A stretch of DNA of 53,080 bases from positions 1 through 53,080 of the forward strand of contig NZ_JALM01000070.1 in assembly GCF_000737195.2 (NCBI RefSeq), given 5' to 3'. Positions 33,373 to 42,007 of this stretch are shown here, one piece after another (position 1 is the stretch's first letter; each line of letters begins with the position of its first letter). This DNA comes from Sciscionella sediminilitoris. Its GTDB lineage: Bacteria > Actinomycetota > Actinomycetes > Mycobacteriales > Pseudonocardiaceae. A program made the position numbers and the translations under genes. Under the pieces are notes generated by a model. The model was not told where the DNA came from and ran no database searches. It saw only the letters and a list, made by a program, of their open reading frames with translations.

Positions 33373-33428
33373 CGAGCTGTCTCGCAATCCTGCGTCGGCG
33401 GCCTGACTGGGAATACCAATGAGACCGG

Positions 33429-33457
33429 TTTATACCCGAGAAGATTCACATAGACAA
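33429..33457 (-). promoter_or_regulatory. Sigma70-like promoter of the SbnB/Y4yA/SbnA/MATE operon
   Basis: On the minus strand TTGTCT (33452-33457) and TATAAA (33429-33434) are separated by exactly 17 bases in an AT-rich patch. Start of transcription would be near 33421, about 50 bases before the ATG at 33372. Confidence 0.6.
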
Positions 33458-33470
33458 AGGAAACTATGCG

Positions 33471-33484
33471 CAGATATTGATCTG
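33471..33484. promoter_or_regulatory. Inverted repeat CAGAT-ATTG-ATCTG upstream of the operon promoter
   Basis: Perfect 5-bp arms begin 13 bases upstream of the -35 box at 33452-33457, where an activator or an upstream repressor would bind. It does not resemble an IdeR/DtxR, Fur or Zur box that I would recognise, and none of these occurs in the leader. Confidence 0.4.
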
Positions 33485-33870
33485 TTTCAAGAATCCATTG
33501 TGGACAAAAGCGCGGTACGGCGAAGCGATGGGAACACCGTCGCGGATCTGTGTGGAACCCCCCGGGCGGATACCCCTGGGTCAGGGTGGCCGCGTCCTCG
33601 ACAACGGCGTGCGCGGGGAATTCTCCGTCCGCGACGCCGCGCTGAACACTGATCACGATGCGTGCCCGGTTGGCGGTCCCGCCCGCCGCGACCACCGAAC
33701 GCGCCCGTTCGTGGTCCTCCCGGACAGCCCCGATCGTCGCGGGACGCGCGATCGGACAGCCCTCCGGATGTGCGGTATCACACTGCATAGCGACCTGGCG
33801 CGCCGGATTGCGACAGAACCATGACAATCCACGAACTCGATCGACACATCCCGTGCCTAATCTCGCCGGT

Positions 33871-34740
33871 ATGGACGTGATCGAGCACCGGAGGAGACCC
33901 ATACCGTGGCACGGCGACCGGGCGAGCACCGGTGGCCGCCGCGAACTGCTCATCGGGGCGCTCGCCTATCTGCTCGCCTTCGCCGTCACCTATCTGGCCT
34001 TCGTGTACACCGAGGCCGGGCAACGGCTGGACGGGCAGCTGCTCTCCGGAACGGCGAACGGAACCCAGGGCACCAGGGACGGCATCGCCGACCGGTTACT
34101 CGGCTCCATGAGCCACCCCCTCGTCATCGGCCTCGCACTCGCCGCGGTGCTCCTGCTCGGGCTGGTCTCCCGGCGCCCGCGCGCCGGATTCCTCGGCCTC
34201 GGTGTCGCCGCGGGGACCGTGCTGCTCGCCGAGGGACTCAAGGAGGTGCTCACCCGGCCGGAGATCGGCGTCAGCGGTTCCTCGACGCACAACAGCTTTC
34301 CCGGCGGGCACACCAGCGCGGCGATCGGTGTCACCCTCGGGCTGCTGCTCGCCGCCGCGCCCCGGGCCAGGATCTGGATCGCCGTGCCCGCCACGGTCGC
34401 CGTCACCTTCATCGCCTCGGCCACCACGATGGCCGGCTGGCACCGGATCAGCGACACCATCGGCGCCTGTCTGCTCGCCGCGGCACTGTGCTGCCTCGCC
34501 GCGCTCGGGGTCCGCGCCGGGAAGGGCACCGGCCGGGACACCGCGCTCACCGCGGGCCACGGGATGTTCGTGCTCGCCACCCCGCCGCTGATCCTGCTCG
34601 CGGTCTCCGCACTGCCCGCGGAGTACAGCACGATCACGCTCGTCCTCGGCACCGCGGTGACCGTCGCGCTCACCATCGCCTCGGTGCTCGCCACGCTGCG
34701 CTGTGTGGAAACCACCGCAACATCGCGCATTCCTCGTTGA
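33871..34740 (+). CDS. PAP2 superfamily phosphatase, membrane
   Basis: A 289-residue integral membrane protein with about six helices and the three-part phosphatase signature. KEVLTRP (K-x-x-x-x-RP type) comes first, then FPGGHTSA in place of PSGH, then GWHRISDTIGACL carrying the catalytic histidine and aspartate. Such enzymes dephosphorylate lipids like phosphatidic acid, phosphatidylglycerol phosphate or undecaprenyl pyrophosphate on the outer face. The ATG at 33871 gives a short cytoplasmic N terminus before the first helix. A strong GGAGGAG at about 33890 lies inside the frame without a usable in-frame start after it. The TetR gene follows with 33 bases between. Confidence 0.85.
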   Translation: MDVIEHRRRPIPWHGDRASTGGRRELLIGALAYLLAFAVTYLAFVYTEAGQRLDGQLLSGTANGTQGTRDGIADRLLGSMSHPLVIGLALAAVLLLGLVSRRPRAGFLGLGVAAGTVLLAEGLKEVLTRPEIGVSGSSTHNSFPGGHTSAAIGVTLGLLLAAAPRARIWIAVPATVAVTFIASATTMAGWHRISDTIGACLLAAALCCLAALGVRAGKGTGRDTALTAGHGMFVLATPPLILLAVSALPAEYSTITLVLGTAVTVALTIASVLATLRCVETTATSRIPR

Positions 34741-34766
34741 CAGGCGTGGCATTACGTTTGTAATGT
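34737..34766 (+). promoter_or_regulatory. Promoter with embedded palindrome for the TetR gene at 34774
   Basis: TTGACA (34737-34742, overlapping the PAP2 stop) and TAATGT (34761-34766) are 18 bases apart. The perfect inverted repeat CATTAC-GTTT-GTAATG (34750-34765) covers the -10. The -10 ends seven bases before the GTG, so the transcript is probably leaderless and autorepressed. Confidence 0.6.
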
Positions 34767-34773
34767 CGCCCGG

Positions 34774-35349
34774 GTGAACCGCGAAGCCGACCGCGTTCGG
34801 CCACCAGGCGATGCCAAGCGCGCGCTCCAGCGCGCCACGGTCGAGGTGGTCGCGCGCGAGGGGATTCGCGGACTCACCTATCGGGCGGTCGCGCGCGCGG
34901 CCGGGTTCACCACCGGCGCGGTGCAGCACCATTTCTCCTCCATCGACGATCTGCTGCGCTCCTCGCTGGACTGGGTACTCGAGGAGAGCTCGGAGAACGG
35001 CCTGCTCGGCGCGCGCACCGGGGTGTTCGCGCACGGGGCCGATGTGCGCAACCGGTTCGCCGAGAGCGCGGACATCCAGATCTTCCAGTACCGGCTGGTC
35101 GTGGAATCCGCACGCCGCCCGGAACTGCGCCCGGCCGTACAGCGGTTGTACGACAGCTATTTCGGGGCCGTGGCCAAGGATCTCGCCGCAGCGGGCACCC
35201 CGGAGATCGACGGCCTTCCCGCACTGGTCTATTACGCGCTCGACGGAATGTTCCTGCATCAGGTCGCCGATCCGCACGCGGATCCGGCGGCGGCGCTGGA
35301 CGCGCTTCGCGCCCTGCTGCACACCGAAAACACCGAGAAGAACAACTGA
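34774..35349 (+). CDS. TetR/AcrR family regulator
   Basis: The 191-residue protein has a helix-turn-helix at residues about 29-55 (GLTYRAVARAAGFTTGAVQHHF), close to the RutR/PaaX-neighbour type with QHHF in place of YYHF. The C-terminal part is helical (FQYRLVVESARRPELRPAVQ). The GTG at 34774 is the probable first transcribed base given the promoter at 34737-34766. It most likely represses itself; PAP2 upstream is not obviously under its control. The downstream aldehyde dehydrogenase carries a different operator belonging to the MarR set. Confidence 0.86.
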   Translation: MNREADRVRPPGDAKRALQRATVEVVAREGIRGLTYRAVARAAGFTTGAVQHHFSSIDDLLRSSLDWVLEESSENGLLGARTGVFAHGADVRNRFAESADIQIFQYRLVVESARRPELRPAVQRLYDSYFGAVAKDLAAAGTPEIDGLPALVYYALDGMFLHQVADPHADPAAALDALRALLHTENTEKNN

Positions 35350-35361
35350 CCGGTTCCGATC

Positions 35362-35388
35362 CCCGCACCCCTTTCCCCGGGGCGCGGG
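35362..35388 (+). terminator. Hairpin after the TetR gene
   Basis: CCCGC-A-CCCC and GGGG-C-GCGGG pair over ten positions with one A-C mismatch around a 7-base loop, starting 12 bases after the stop at 35349. This strong GC stem lacks a U-tract, and it separates the TetR gene from the aldehyde dehydrogenase operon. Confidence 0.5.
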
Positions 35389-35450
35389 CGCCAGCGTGCG
35401 CGATTTCCCTTGTGCGCCAACACTTTTCCGAGTATCGAGTTCGAATTGAG

Positions 35451-35467
35451 TGTTGACTAAATCAACA
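35451..35467. promoter_or_regulatory. MarR-type operator, copy 1: TGTTGA-N5-TCAACA
   Basis: Perfect 6-bp arms with CTAAA in the centre. The same 17-bp layout is found at 45025-45041 and 45542-45558 next to the marR gene. TTGACT within the site (35453-35458) is a good -35, with CAGACT 17 bases on. The ATG of the aldehyde dehydrogenase is 83 bases downstream. Confidence 0.75.
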
Positions 35468-35549
35468 GATAGCCGCAGACTCTTCCCAGAATCTCCGGCT
35501 CGCCCATTCGGTGTCCGCAGCCGAATACCTTGATGCGAAAGGCTTTCCG

Positions 35550-36980
35550 ATGACAGATTCCGCCACCCTGCTGATCGACGGCCACTGGCAGTCCGCGCCT
35601 GCCCGCTTCGACGTCCTCGACCCGGCCAGCCTCGAGGTGATCGGTACCGCGGCGGATGCCGATGCCGCGCAGGCCCGCGCCGCGCTCGACGCCGCGGCCG
35701 CCGCGTTCCGTGGCTGGGCGGACACCGATCCGGAGACCCGCGGCGATCACCTGCGCGCGGCGGCCACCGAGATCCGGGCCCGGCGCGCGGAACTCGCCGC
35801 ACTGCTCAGCACGGAGAACGGCAAACCGCTCGCCGAGGCCGCCGGTGAACTGGGCAGTGCCGCGCGGATGCTGGACTGGGCCGCCGAGGAAGGCCGCCGC
35901 GCCTATGGCCGGGTCACCCCGTCCACCGCGGCGGGTCCGGGGCTCGTGCTGCGCAGCCCGGTCGGACCGGTACTGGCCATCACCCCGTGGAATTTCCCGG
36001 CGAGCATGCTCATCCGCAAGGTCGGGCTCGCCCTGGCCGCGGGCTGCCCGGTGATCGCGAAACCCGCCGAGCAGACCCCGCTGATCGCCACCGCGCTGCT
36101 CGGAATCCTGCAGGAAACCGGGCTGCCCGCGGGGGTGCTGCAATCGCTGACCACGGCACGGCCCGCGGAACTCACCGATGCCCTGCTCGCCGACCGCAGG
36201 CTGCGCAAGCTGAGCTTCACCGGTTCCACCGAGGTCGGCCTCGGCCTGTTGCGCCGTACGGAGAACACGCTGCGCCGGATGTCGCTGGAGCTCGGCGGGC
36301 ACTCCCCGGCGATCGTGTTCCCGGACGCGGACCTGGAGGCGGCCGCGGCGGGGGTGGTCGCCGCGAAGTTCTTCAACGCCGGACAGAGCTGTATCGCGGT
36401 GAACCGGCTCTACGTACACGAGAGCGTCCGGGACGAACTGCTCGCGCTGATCGGGAAGAAGACCGCTGCGCTGCGGGTCGGGCGCGGGGACACCGGAAAC
36501 ACCGACATCGGCCCGCTGATCGACGAGGCGGGTTTCGCGAAGGTGCGCCGCCAGGTCACCGATGCCGTCGCCTCGGGCGCGACGGTGCTGACCGGAGGGG
36601 AACCCGCGGAAACGGGGCTGCGCGGGCATTTCTTCACGCCCACGGTGCTCGCGGACGTCACCCCGGAGATGCTGATCTCCCGGGAGGAGACCTTCGGCCC
36701 GGTGCTCGCGGTGTCCACGTTCAGCACCGAGGACGAGGTGATCGAGCTGGCCAACGCCACCGAGTACGGGCTGGCCGCTTATGTGTTCGGCACCGAGCTG
36801 CGCCGGATCTGGCGCGTGCTGGGCCGGCTCGAGTTCGGAGTGTTCGGGGTGAACGATCCGGCCCCGGTCCGCCCGGAACTGCCCTTCGGCGGCCAGAAGA
36901 ACTCCGGCCAGGAACGCGAGGGCGGCAGCGAGGGAATCGAGGCATACACCGAGACCAAGGCCGTGGCACTGCGTTTCTAG
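35550..36980 (+). CDS. NAD(P)+-dependent aldehyde dehydrogenase (succinate-semialdehyde type)
   Basis: The 476-residue ALDH has the cofactor region ITPWNFP (144-150) and the general base Glu247 in LELGG. The nucleophile is Cys281 in NAGQSC and the closing motif [10 protein letters not shown] is present. It resembles omega-semialdehyde dehydrogenases of the GabD group, fitting oxidation of the aldehyde made by the aminotransferase encoded next. The ATG at 35550 has AAAGG eight bases upstream; an earlier start at 35511 is not needed. It is the first gene of a seven-gene operon (35550-43620) preceded by MarR operator copy 1. Confidence 0.9.
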   Translation: MTDSATLLIDGHWQSAPARFDVLDPASLEVIGTAADADAAQARAALDAAAAAFRGWADTDPETRGDHLRAAATEIRARRAELAALLSTENGKPLAEAAGELGSAARMLDWAAEEGRRAYGRVTPSTAAGPGLVLRSPVGPVLAITPWNFPASMLIRKVGLALAAGCPVIAKPAEQTPLIATALLGILQETGLPAGVLQSLTTARPAELTDALLADRRLRKLSFTGSTEVGLGLLRRTENTLRRMSLELGGHSPAIVFPDADLEAAAAGVVAAKFFNAGQSCIAVNRLYVHESVRDELLALIGKKTAALRVGRGDTGNTDIGPLIDEAGFAKVRRQVTDAVASGATVLTGGEPAETGLRGHFFTPTVLADVTPEMLISREETFGPVLAVSTFSTEDEVIELANATEYGLAAYVFGTELRRIWRVLGRLEFGVFGVNDPAPVRPELPFGGQKNSGQEREGGSEGIEAYTETKAVALRF

Positions 36981-37017
36981 CAGATCGCGCTGCCAGGCCG
37001 AGCGAAAGGAATCACCG

Positions 37018-38289
37018 ATGACCAGTCTCGCCGAACTCGACAAGCGAACCCTGATCCACCCGCACAGCGTGGTCGGCGCGCCCGCCGAACCACTCGTGCT
37101 CGATCGCGGCAGCGGCGCCCTGCTGTGGGACACCGAGGGCCGGGAGTACATCGACGGCACCTGCGGGCTGTGGCAGTGCCCGGTCGGGCACGGACGCGCG
37201 GAGCTCGCCTCGGTCGCCGCCGAACAGATCGCCCGGCTGGAGTTCTTCTCCTCCTTCGGCGACTACTCCAACGCCCCGGCCATCCGGCTGGCCGAACGGC
37301 TGCTTTCCCTGGCACCGAACGGGATCGAGCGGGTGTTCCTCACCAACGGCGGATCCGAGGGCAATGAGACCGCGATCAAGCTCGCCCGGCTCGCGCACCA
37401 CCACGCCGGTTCCCCGGAACGCACGGTCATTCTCGCGCGCAGCGGCGGATACCACGGCATGGGCGGCGGATCCCTTGCCGCGACCGGGATCGACGGGCTG
37501 CGCGCCGGATTCGGCCCGCTGCTTCCCGATGTGGAGTGGCTGGACAAACCGCACGGCATCGAGCACGGACCGGACGCGACCGAGCACCTCGTGGCCGAAC
37601 TGGAGCGGCGCATCGCGGAGATCGGCGCCCACCGGATCGCCGCGTTCATCGGGGAACCGGTACTCGGCGTCGGCGGAATGGTGCCACCGCCGGAAGGGTA
37701 CTGGCCGAGGGTGCAGGAAGTGTTGCGCCGGAACGGGATCCTGTTCATCGCGGACGAGATCGTGACCGCGTTCGGCCGCACCGGGCACTGGTTCGGCAGC
37801 GAGTACTTCGGCATCGAGCCGGACATGATCGTTACCGCGAAGGGCATCACGAGCGGCTACATCCCGATGGGCGCGGTGCTGATCGGCAGGCGGGTGCTCG
37901 AACTCGCCGGGGGCGCCACCTTCCTGCACGGTTTCACCTACAACGGGCACCCGGTCGGCGCGGCGGTCGCACTGGCCAATATCGGCATCATCGAGCGGGA
38001 GAACCTGTGCGAACGGGCGCGGGTGCTCGGTGCCCGGCTGCGCACCCGGCTGGACCCGCTCGCCGAACTGCCGCATGTGCGCGAGGTCCGCGGGGTCGGG
38101 CTGATGCTGGGTATCGAGTTCGACGGAACCCCCGCGGCGCCCGTGCAGTCCGGCTGCCGCGCGGACGGGGTCGTGGTCCGGGCCTCGGGCACCAGCATCG
38201 TGCTGTCCCCGCCGCTGGTGATCACCGGGGAACAGCTCGACACCCTCGCCGATGTGCTCTGCCGCCACGTCACCGCGGCAGCAGGCTGA
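37018..38289 (+). CDS. Class III aminotransferase (omega-amino acid/polyamine:pyruvate type)
   Basis: The 423-residue fold-I PLP enzyme has [16 protein letters not shown] (110-125), YHG at about 145-147 and Asp246 in [12 protein letters not shown]. The PLP lysine is Lys275 in [14 protein letters not shown]. This pattern is shared with omega-amino acid:pyruvate and polyamine aminotransferases such as SpuC. It would convert a primary amine or omega-amino acid to the semialdehyde used by the adjoining ALDH. The ATG at 37018 has AAAGGA upstream. The gap to ALDH is 37 bases and to the binding-protein gene 12 bases. Confidence 0.9.
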   Translation: MTSLAELDKRTLIHPHSVVGAPAEPLVLDRGSGALLWDTEGREYIDGTCGLWQCPVGHGRAELASVAAEQIARLEFFSSFGDYSNAPAIRLAERLLSLAPNGIERVFLTNGGSEGNETAIKLARLAHHHAGSPERTVILARSGGYHGMGGGSLAATGIDGLRAGFGPLLPDVEWLDKPHGIEHGPDATEHLVAELERRIAEIGAHRIAAFIGEPVLGVGGMVPPPEGYWPRVQEVLRRNGILFIADEIVTAFGRTGHWFGSEYFGIEPDMIVTAKGITSGYIPMGAVLIGRRVLELAGGATFLHGFTYNGHPVGAAVALANIGIIERENLCERARVLGARLRTRLDPLAELPHVREVRGVGLMLGIEFDGTPAAPVQSGCRADGVVVRASGTSIVLSPPLVITGEQLDTLADVLCRHVTAAAG

Positions 38290-38301
38290 AGGGAGAAAAC
38301 C

Positions 38302-39342
38302 GTGCCACGCCGGACATCGACGCTGCTGTCTGCGGTCACGATCCTCGCCCTCCTCACCGGATGCGCCGTTTCCGAGGGCGGGGCCAACTCCCTGGTGTTC
38401 GTCTCCTACGGGCACGGCGCCTACCAGACCGGGCAGCGCACCGCCTGGCTCGAGCCGTACCAGGCCGAGACCGGGACGACGGTCACCATCGACGGGCCGT
38501 CCAGCAACGCGAAGCTCAAGGCCATGGTCGAGGCGGGCAAGGTCAGCTGGGATGTCGTGGACACCGATGCCTCGGCGGCCGCCCAGGCCTGCGGCAGCCT
38601 GCTCGAACCCGTCGACATGGGCGCGCAGGCGCGGGATTTCCCGCCCGGAACACTGACCGAATGCGGTGTCCCGGACGCGTTCTTCGGTATGACACTGATG
38701 TACGACGCCAAGGTCTACCGCGACCATCCGCCGCGCAGCCTCGCCGATTTCTTCGATCCGGACCGGTTTCCCGGGCGGCGGATCGTGTACGGGGGCGATC
38801 CCAGCGTCGGCACCCTGGAAACCGCGCTGCTCGCGGACGGGGTGCCCCGCGACCGGCTGTATCCGCTCGATGTGCCCCGCGCACTGCGGATGTACGACCG
38901 GATCCGGCCGGAGCTGACCATCAGCAGCACCTACGGCGATCAGCAGCAGCGGATGGCAGGCGGACAGGCCGATATGGCCCTGATCGTGAGTGCGCGCGCC
39001 TACTCGCTGCTCGCGGACGGGGCGGACTGGAAGGTGGTTCCCGGAGTGCCGATCCCGGTCACCTGGGATGTGCTCGTGGTACCGAAGGGAACCCGGCGCG
39101 GCGAACAGGCCAGGCAGCTGATCCGGTACGTCTGCACGCCCGCGCGTTCGGCCGCCTTCGCCGAGCTCTCCGGTGCCGGTCCCGCGAACAAGGCGGCGAA
39201 ACCACGGTTTCCCGCCAAGGCACGGCAACTCGACTTCTGGGGCTCCGACATGGCGGACCGGCGGGTGCTCAGCAATGTGCGGTGGTGGGCGGCCAATCGC
39301 ACCTGGGTGGCCAAGGCCTGGTCGGATTGGACGACCGGATGA
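38302..39342 (+). CDS. Spermidine/putrescine-type ABC transporter substrate-binding lipoprotein
   Basis: The 346-residue protein begins with a lipoprotein signal (ILALLTGC, lipid-anchored Cys21). The type-II periplasmic binding fold resembles PotD/PotF-like extracellular proteins, with WDVVDTDASAAAQAC and FFGMTLMYDAKVYRDHPP. Homologues capture polyamines or other cationic amines outside the membrane; the ligand here is unproven. The GTG at 38302 has GAAGGGAG upstream. The end overlaps the first permease gene as ATGA. It is the specificity subunit of the importer encoded at 38302-42007. Confidence 0.87.
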   Translation: MPRRTSTLLSAVTILALLTGCAVSEGGANSLVFVSYGHGAYQTGQRTAWLEPYQAETGTTVTIDGPSSNAKLKAMVEAGKVSWDVVDTDASAAAQACGSLLEPVDMGAQARDFPPGTLTECGVPDAFFGMTLMYDAKVYRDHPPRSLADFFDPDRFPGRRIVYGGDPSVGTLETALLADGVPRDRLYPLDVPRALRMYDRIRPELTISSTYGDQQQRMAGGQADMALIVSARAYSLLADGADWKVVPGVPIPVTWDVLVVPKGTRRGEQARQLIRYVCTPARSAAFAELSGAGPANKAAKPRFPAKARQLDFWGSDMADRRVLSNVRWWAANRTWVAKAWSDWTTG

Positions 39343-40208
39343 CCGCGATCCGTCCTTCTGGCGCGTCTCCTTCTGGGAAGCCCCGCGCCCACTGGCTGCT
39401 GCTGCCCGCCGCCGCGGTGCTGCTCGTCGTCTTCTTCTACCCACTGGCCACGATCCTGTGGCGGAGCATCGCCGAGCCGGAGTTCGGCCCCGGCAACTAT
39501 CTCGCTGTGCTCGGTGATGCGGTTGCGCTGCGCGTGGTGCTGCGCACCCTGGTGACCGCGCTGATCATCACCGCGGTCACGTTGCTGATCGCCTATCCCT
39601 ACGCCTATGCCATGACCCTCGTCGGGCGGCGGGCTCGCGGACTGCTCACCCTGCTGGTGCTGATGCCGTTCTGGACCAGCCTGATGGCCCGCAACTTCGC
39701 CTGGTATGTCCTCGAACAGCGCGGCGGGGTGATCGAGCGGGCCTTCGCGGCCATCGGTATCCACGGGGTCACGCTGCTCGGCTCGGTCACCGGGGTGACC
39801 GTGGCGATGGTGCAGGTGATGCTGCCGTTCATGGTGCTGCCGCTGCAGAACACGATGCTCGGCATCGACCGGGGCCTGTTGCACGCCGCGGGCAGTCTCG
39901 GCGCGCCGCGCCCGACCGCGTTCCTGCGGATCTATCTCCCGCTGTCCATGCCCGGGGTGCTCTCCGGGGTCTCGGTGGTGTTCATCATGTCGCTCGGCTT
40001 CTACATCACCCCCGCACTGCTCGGCACCCCGCAGCAGGCACTGGTCGCCCAGGTGATCGGCACCCGGGTCAACGATCTGCTGGACTTTCCCGGAGCGGGT
40101 GCGCTCGGTGCCGTACTGCTGGTGATCACCCTGGTGGTGCTCGCGCTGCTGGGCAGGGTGGCCGGTCCGGTCGGGGCCAGCATGACCGGAGGTGGGGACC
40201 GTGGGTGA
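39339..40208 (+). CDS. ABC transporter permease, PotB-like
   Basis: The 289-residue membrane protein has six helices. The helix layout and the cytoplasmic EAA-type loop (LHAAGSLGAPRPTAFLRIYLPLSMPG) are characteristic of the PotB half of polyamine importers. It forms the channel together with the PotC-like protein. The ATG at 39339 overlaps the preceding stop by four bases, and its own stop overlaps the next start by eight. Confidence 0.88.
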   Translation: MTAIRPSGASPSGKPRAHWLLLPAAAVLLVVFFYPLATILWRSIAEPEFGPGNYLAVLGDAVALRVVLRTLVTALIITAVTLLIAYPYAYAMTLVGRRARGLLTLLVLMPFWTSLMARNFAWYVLEQRGGVIERAFAAIGIHGVTLLGSVTGVTVAMVQVMLPFMVLPLQNTMLGIDRGLLHAAGSLGAPRPTAFLRIYLPLSMPGVLSGVSVVFIMSLGFYITPALLGTPQQALVAQVIGTRVNDLLDFPGAGALGAVLLVITLVVLALLGRVAGPVGASMTGGGDRG

Positions 40209-40989
40209 GCGCAGGCTCGGCTGGGGACTGCGGCTGTGGGTGACCCTCGTGGGGCTGCTGCTCGTCGCACCGACCCTGATCGTGATCCCGATGAGTTTCG
40301 GCGCCGGATCCACCTTCCGGTTCCCGCCGGAGCACTGGTCACTGCACTGGTACGCGGAATTCTTCACCAGCAAGCAGTGGCTCGCCTCGCTCGCGAACTC
40401 GCTCCAGGTCGGGCTGCTCGCCGCGGCACTGGCCACGGTGCTCGGCACCACGGCCGCGTTCGGTATCGACCGCGCCCGGTTCCGTGCCCGCGGGGTGCTG
40501 CGGCAGCTGCTGATGGCCCCGATGATCCTGCCGGGGATCGTGGTGGCGGTCGCGATCTACGGGGTGTTCCTGCGCTGGCAGCTGGGCGGCACCATGCTCG
40601 GTTTCGTACTGGCGCATACGGTGCTCGGGGTGCCGTTCGTGATCACCTCGGTGCAGACCAGCCTCGCGCACTACGACCCGACCATGGAGAAGGCCGCCGC
40701 CTGCCTCGGCGCGGGCCAGTTCAGCACGCTGCGCCGGATCGTGCTCCCGCTCATCGCGCCCGGCTGCGTCTCCGGTTTCGTGTTCGCCTTCGCCACCTCC
40801 TTCGACGAGGTGGTGATCGCGCTTTTCCTGCAGACACCGGACATCAAGACGCTGCCGGTGAAGATGTACGAGTCCATCGTGCTGGAGATCGACCCCACGA
40901 TCGCGGCCGCATCCAGCCTCATCGTCGTACTGACCACGGTCCTGCTGCTCGTGCCGCAGTTCCTCCGCCGACGGAGCCACCATGACTGA
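40201..40989 (+). CDS. ABC transporter permease, PotC-like
   Basis: The 262-residue membrane protein has six helices and the EAA loop EKAAACLGAGQFSTLRRIVLPLIAPG. It is the partner of the PotB-like permease. The GTG at 40201 is selected because GGAGG lies nine bases upstream; a GTG at 40192 would sit on top of that site. The late segment ATSFDEVVIALFL is conserved among PotC/YdcV-type proteins. It overlaps the ATPase gene by eight bases. Confidence 0.88.
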   Translation: MGERRLGWGLRLWVTLVGLLLVAPTLIVIPMSFGAGSTFRFPPEHWSLHWYAEFFTSKQWLASLANSLQVGLLAAALATVLGTTAAFGIDRARFRARGVLRQLLMAPMILPGIVVAVAIYGVFLRWQLGGTMLGFVLAHTVLGVPFVITSVQTSLAHYDPTMEKAAACLGAGQFSTLRRIVLPLIAPGCVSGFVFAFATSFDEVVIALFLQTPDIKTLPVKMYESIVLEIDPTIAAASSLIVVLTTVLLLVPQFLRRRSHHD

Positions 40990-42007
40990 ACCGATGACCG
41001 GAATCGCCACCACGCGGGTGACCAAGTCCTATCCGGGAAGCGAACGCCCCGCCGTGCACGATGTCTCGCTGCACATCGCGGACGGGGAGTTCATGACCTT
41101 CCTCGGTCCATCCGGATCGGGCAAGACCACGATGCTGTCCATGATCGCGGGCTTCACGCCGCTTTCCGCGGGCTCGATCACCGTGGACGGGCGCGAGATC
41201 TCCCGGCTCAGACCGCATCGGCGCGAGCTCGGCGTGGTTTTCCAGCAGTACGCGCTGTTCCCGCATCTTTCCGTCGAGCGCAATGTGGCCTTCGGGCTGG
41301 CCCAGCGCAAGCGACCGAAGGCCGAGATCGACCGGCGGGTCGGCGAGGTGCTGGAGATGGTGGGGCTTTCCGGGATGCGCGAGCGGTTCCCCCGCCAGCT
41401 CTCCGGTGGCCAGCAGCAGCGGGTCGCGCTCGCCCGCGCGGTCGCCTACGAACCGCGTGCGCTACTGCTCGACGAACCCCTCGCGGCACTGGACAAACGG
41501 CTGCGTGACCAGTTGCAGCGCGAGATCGCGCACATGCACCGGGAACTGGGCATGACCTTCCTGTTCGTCACCCACGACCAGCAGGAGGCACTGACCCTCT
41601 CGGACCGGATCGCGGTGTTCAACGAGGGGCGCATCGAACAGCTCGGCACCCCCGCGGAACTCTACGAACGCCCGCGAACCCTGTTCGTGGCCCAGTTCCT
41701 GGGTGAGTCCAACGCCCTGCGGTTGCGTCCCGGCGAAGTGACGATCGTGCGCCCGGAACGGGTCACCCTGCACACCGGTGACGAATCCGTGGCCGCCGGG
41801 CAGCAGCGCAGGACCGCCACGGTGACCGATGTGGTCTATGTCGGCGATCACAGCCGGATCTGGCTGCGCTATGCCGATGGCGCCCGCGGCTGCGCGGTAC
41901 TCGGCGCCGGGACCGCGCACGAGTACCGGCCGGGCAGCGAGGTGGTGGTGGCCTGGCGGCCCGAACACGAGGCCGTCGTCCCGGATACCGAGAGGAGCCC
42001 GGCATGA
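40982..42007 (+). CDS. ABC transporter ATPase, PotA-like
   Basis: The 341-residue ATPase has Walker [10 protein letters not shown], the signature [14 protein letters not shown], Walker B LLLDEP and the H-loop THD. A C-terminal TOBE-type regulatory domain follows ([14 protein letters not shown] and onward). It energises import by the PotB/PotC-like pair. The order binding protein, two permeases, ATPase, all overlapping, supports a single complex. The stop overlaps the amidohydrolase start as ATGA. Confidence 0.92.
   Translation: MTEPMTGIATTRVTKSYPGSERPAVHDVSLHIADGEFMTFLGPSGSGKTTMLSMIAGFTPLSAGSITVDGREISRLRPHRRELGVVFQQYALFPHLSVERNVAFGLAQRKRPKAEIDRRVGEVLEMVGLSGMRERFPRQLSGGQQQRVALARAVAYEPRALLLDEPLAALDKRLRDQLQREIAHMHRELGMTFLFVTHDQQEALTLSDRIAVFNEGRIEQLGTPAELYERPRTLFVAQFLGESNALRLRPGEVTIVRPERVTLHTGDESVAAGQQRRTATVTDVVYVGDHSRIWLRYADGARGCAVLGAGTAHEYRPGSEVVVAWRPEHEAVVPDTERSPA

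Larger units (their letters stand above)
33373..33870. other. 498-base gene-poor region between the SbnB-like operon and the PAP2 gene
   Basis: The right half (about 33530-33790) is GC-rich and keeps an open minus-strand frame with high third-position GC. It runs from an ATG at 33788 (AGGT six bases upstream) to a TGA at 33369 that overlaps the SbnB-like start as ATGA, about 139 codons. The encoded sequence (HPEGCPIARPATIG near the start) is unfamiliar. Its last 50 codons are AT-rich and include the promoter at 33429-33457. The left part is therefore better explained as a leader, and the right part as a possible remnant gene. Nothing else is recognised here. Confidence 0.4.

Noticed and set aside
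33373-33530. Iron or zinc box (IdeR, Fur or Zur type) controlling the SbnB-like operon
   Set aside because: I looked for TTAGGTTAGGCTAACC-like and TGAAAATGATTTTCA-like patterns in the leader and promoter and found none. Only the unrelated CAGAT-ATTG-ATCTG dyad is present.
33906-34763. Alternative plus-strand frame with a good GGAGGAG ribosome site overlapping the PAP2 gene
   Set aside because: The translation is Arg/Ala-rich and has no membrane segments or domain, whereas the frame from 33871 gives a complete PAP2 phosphatase.
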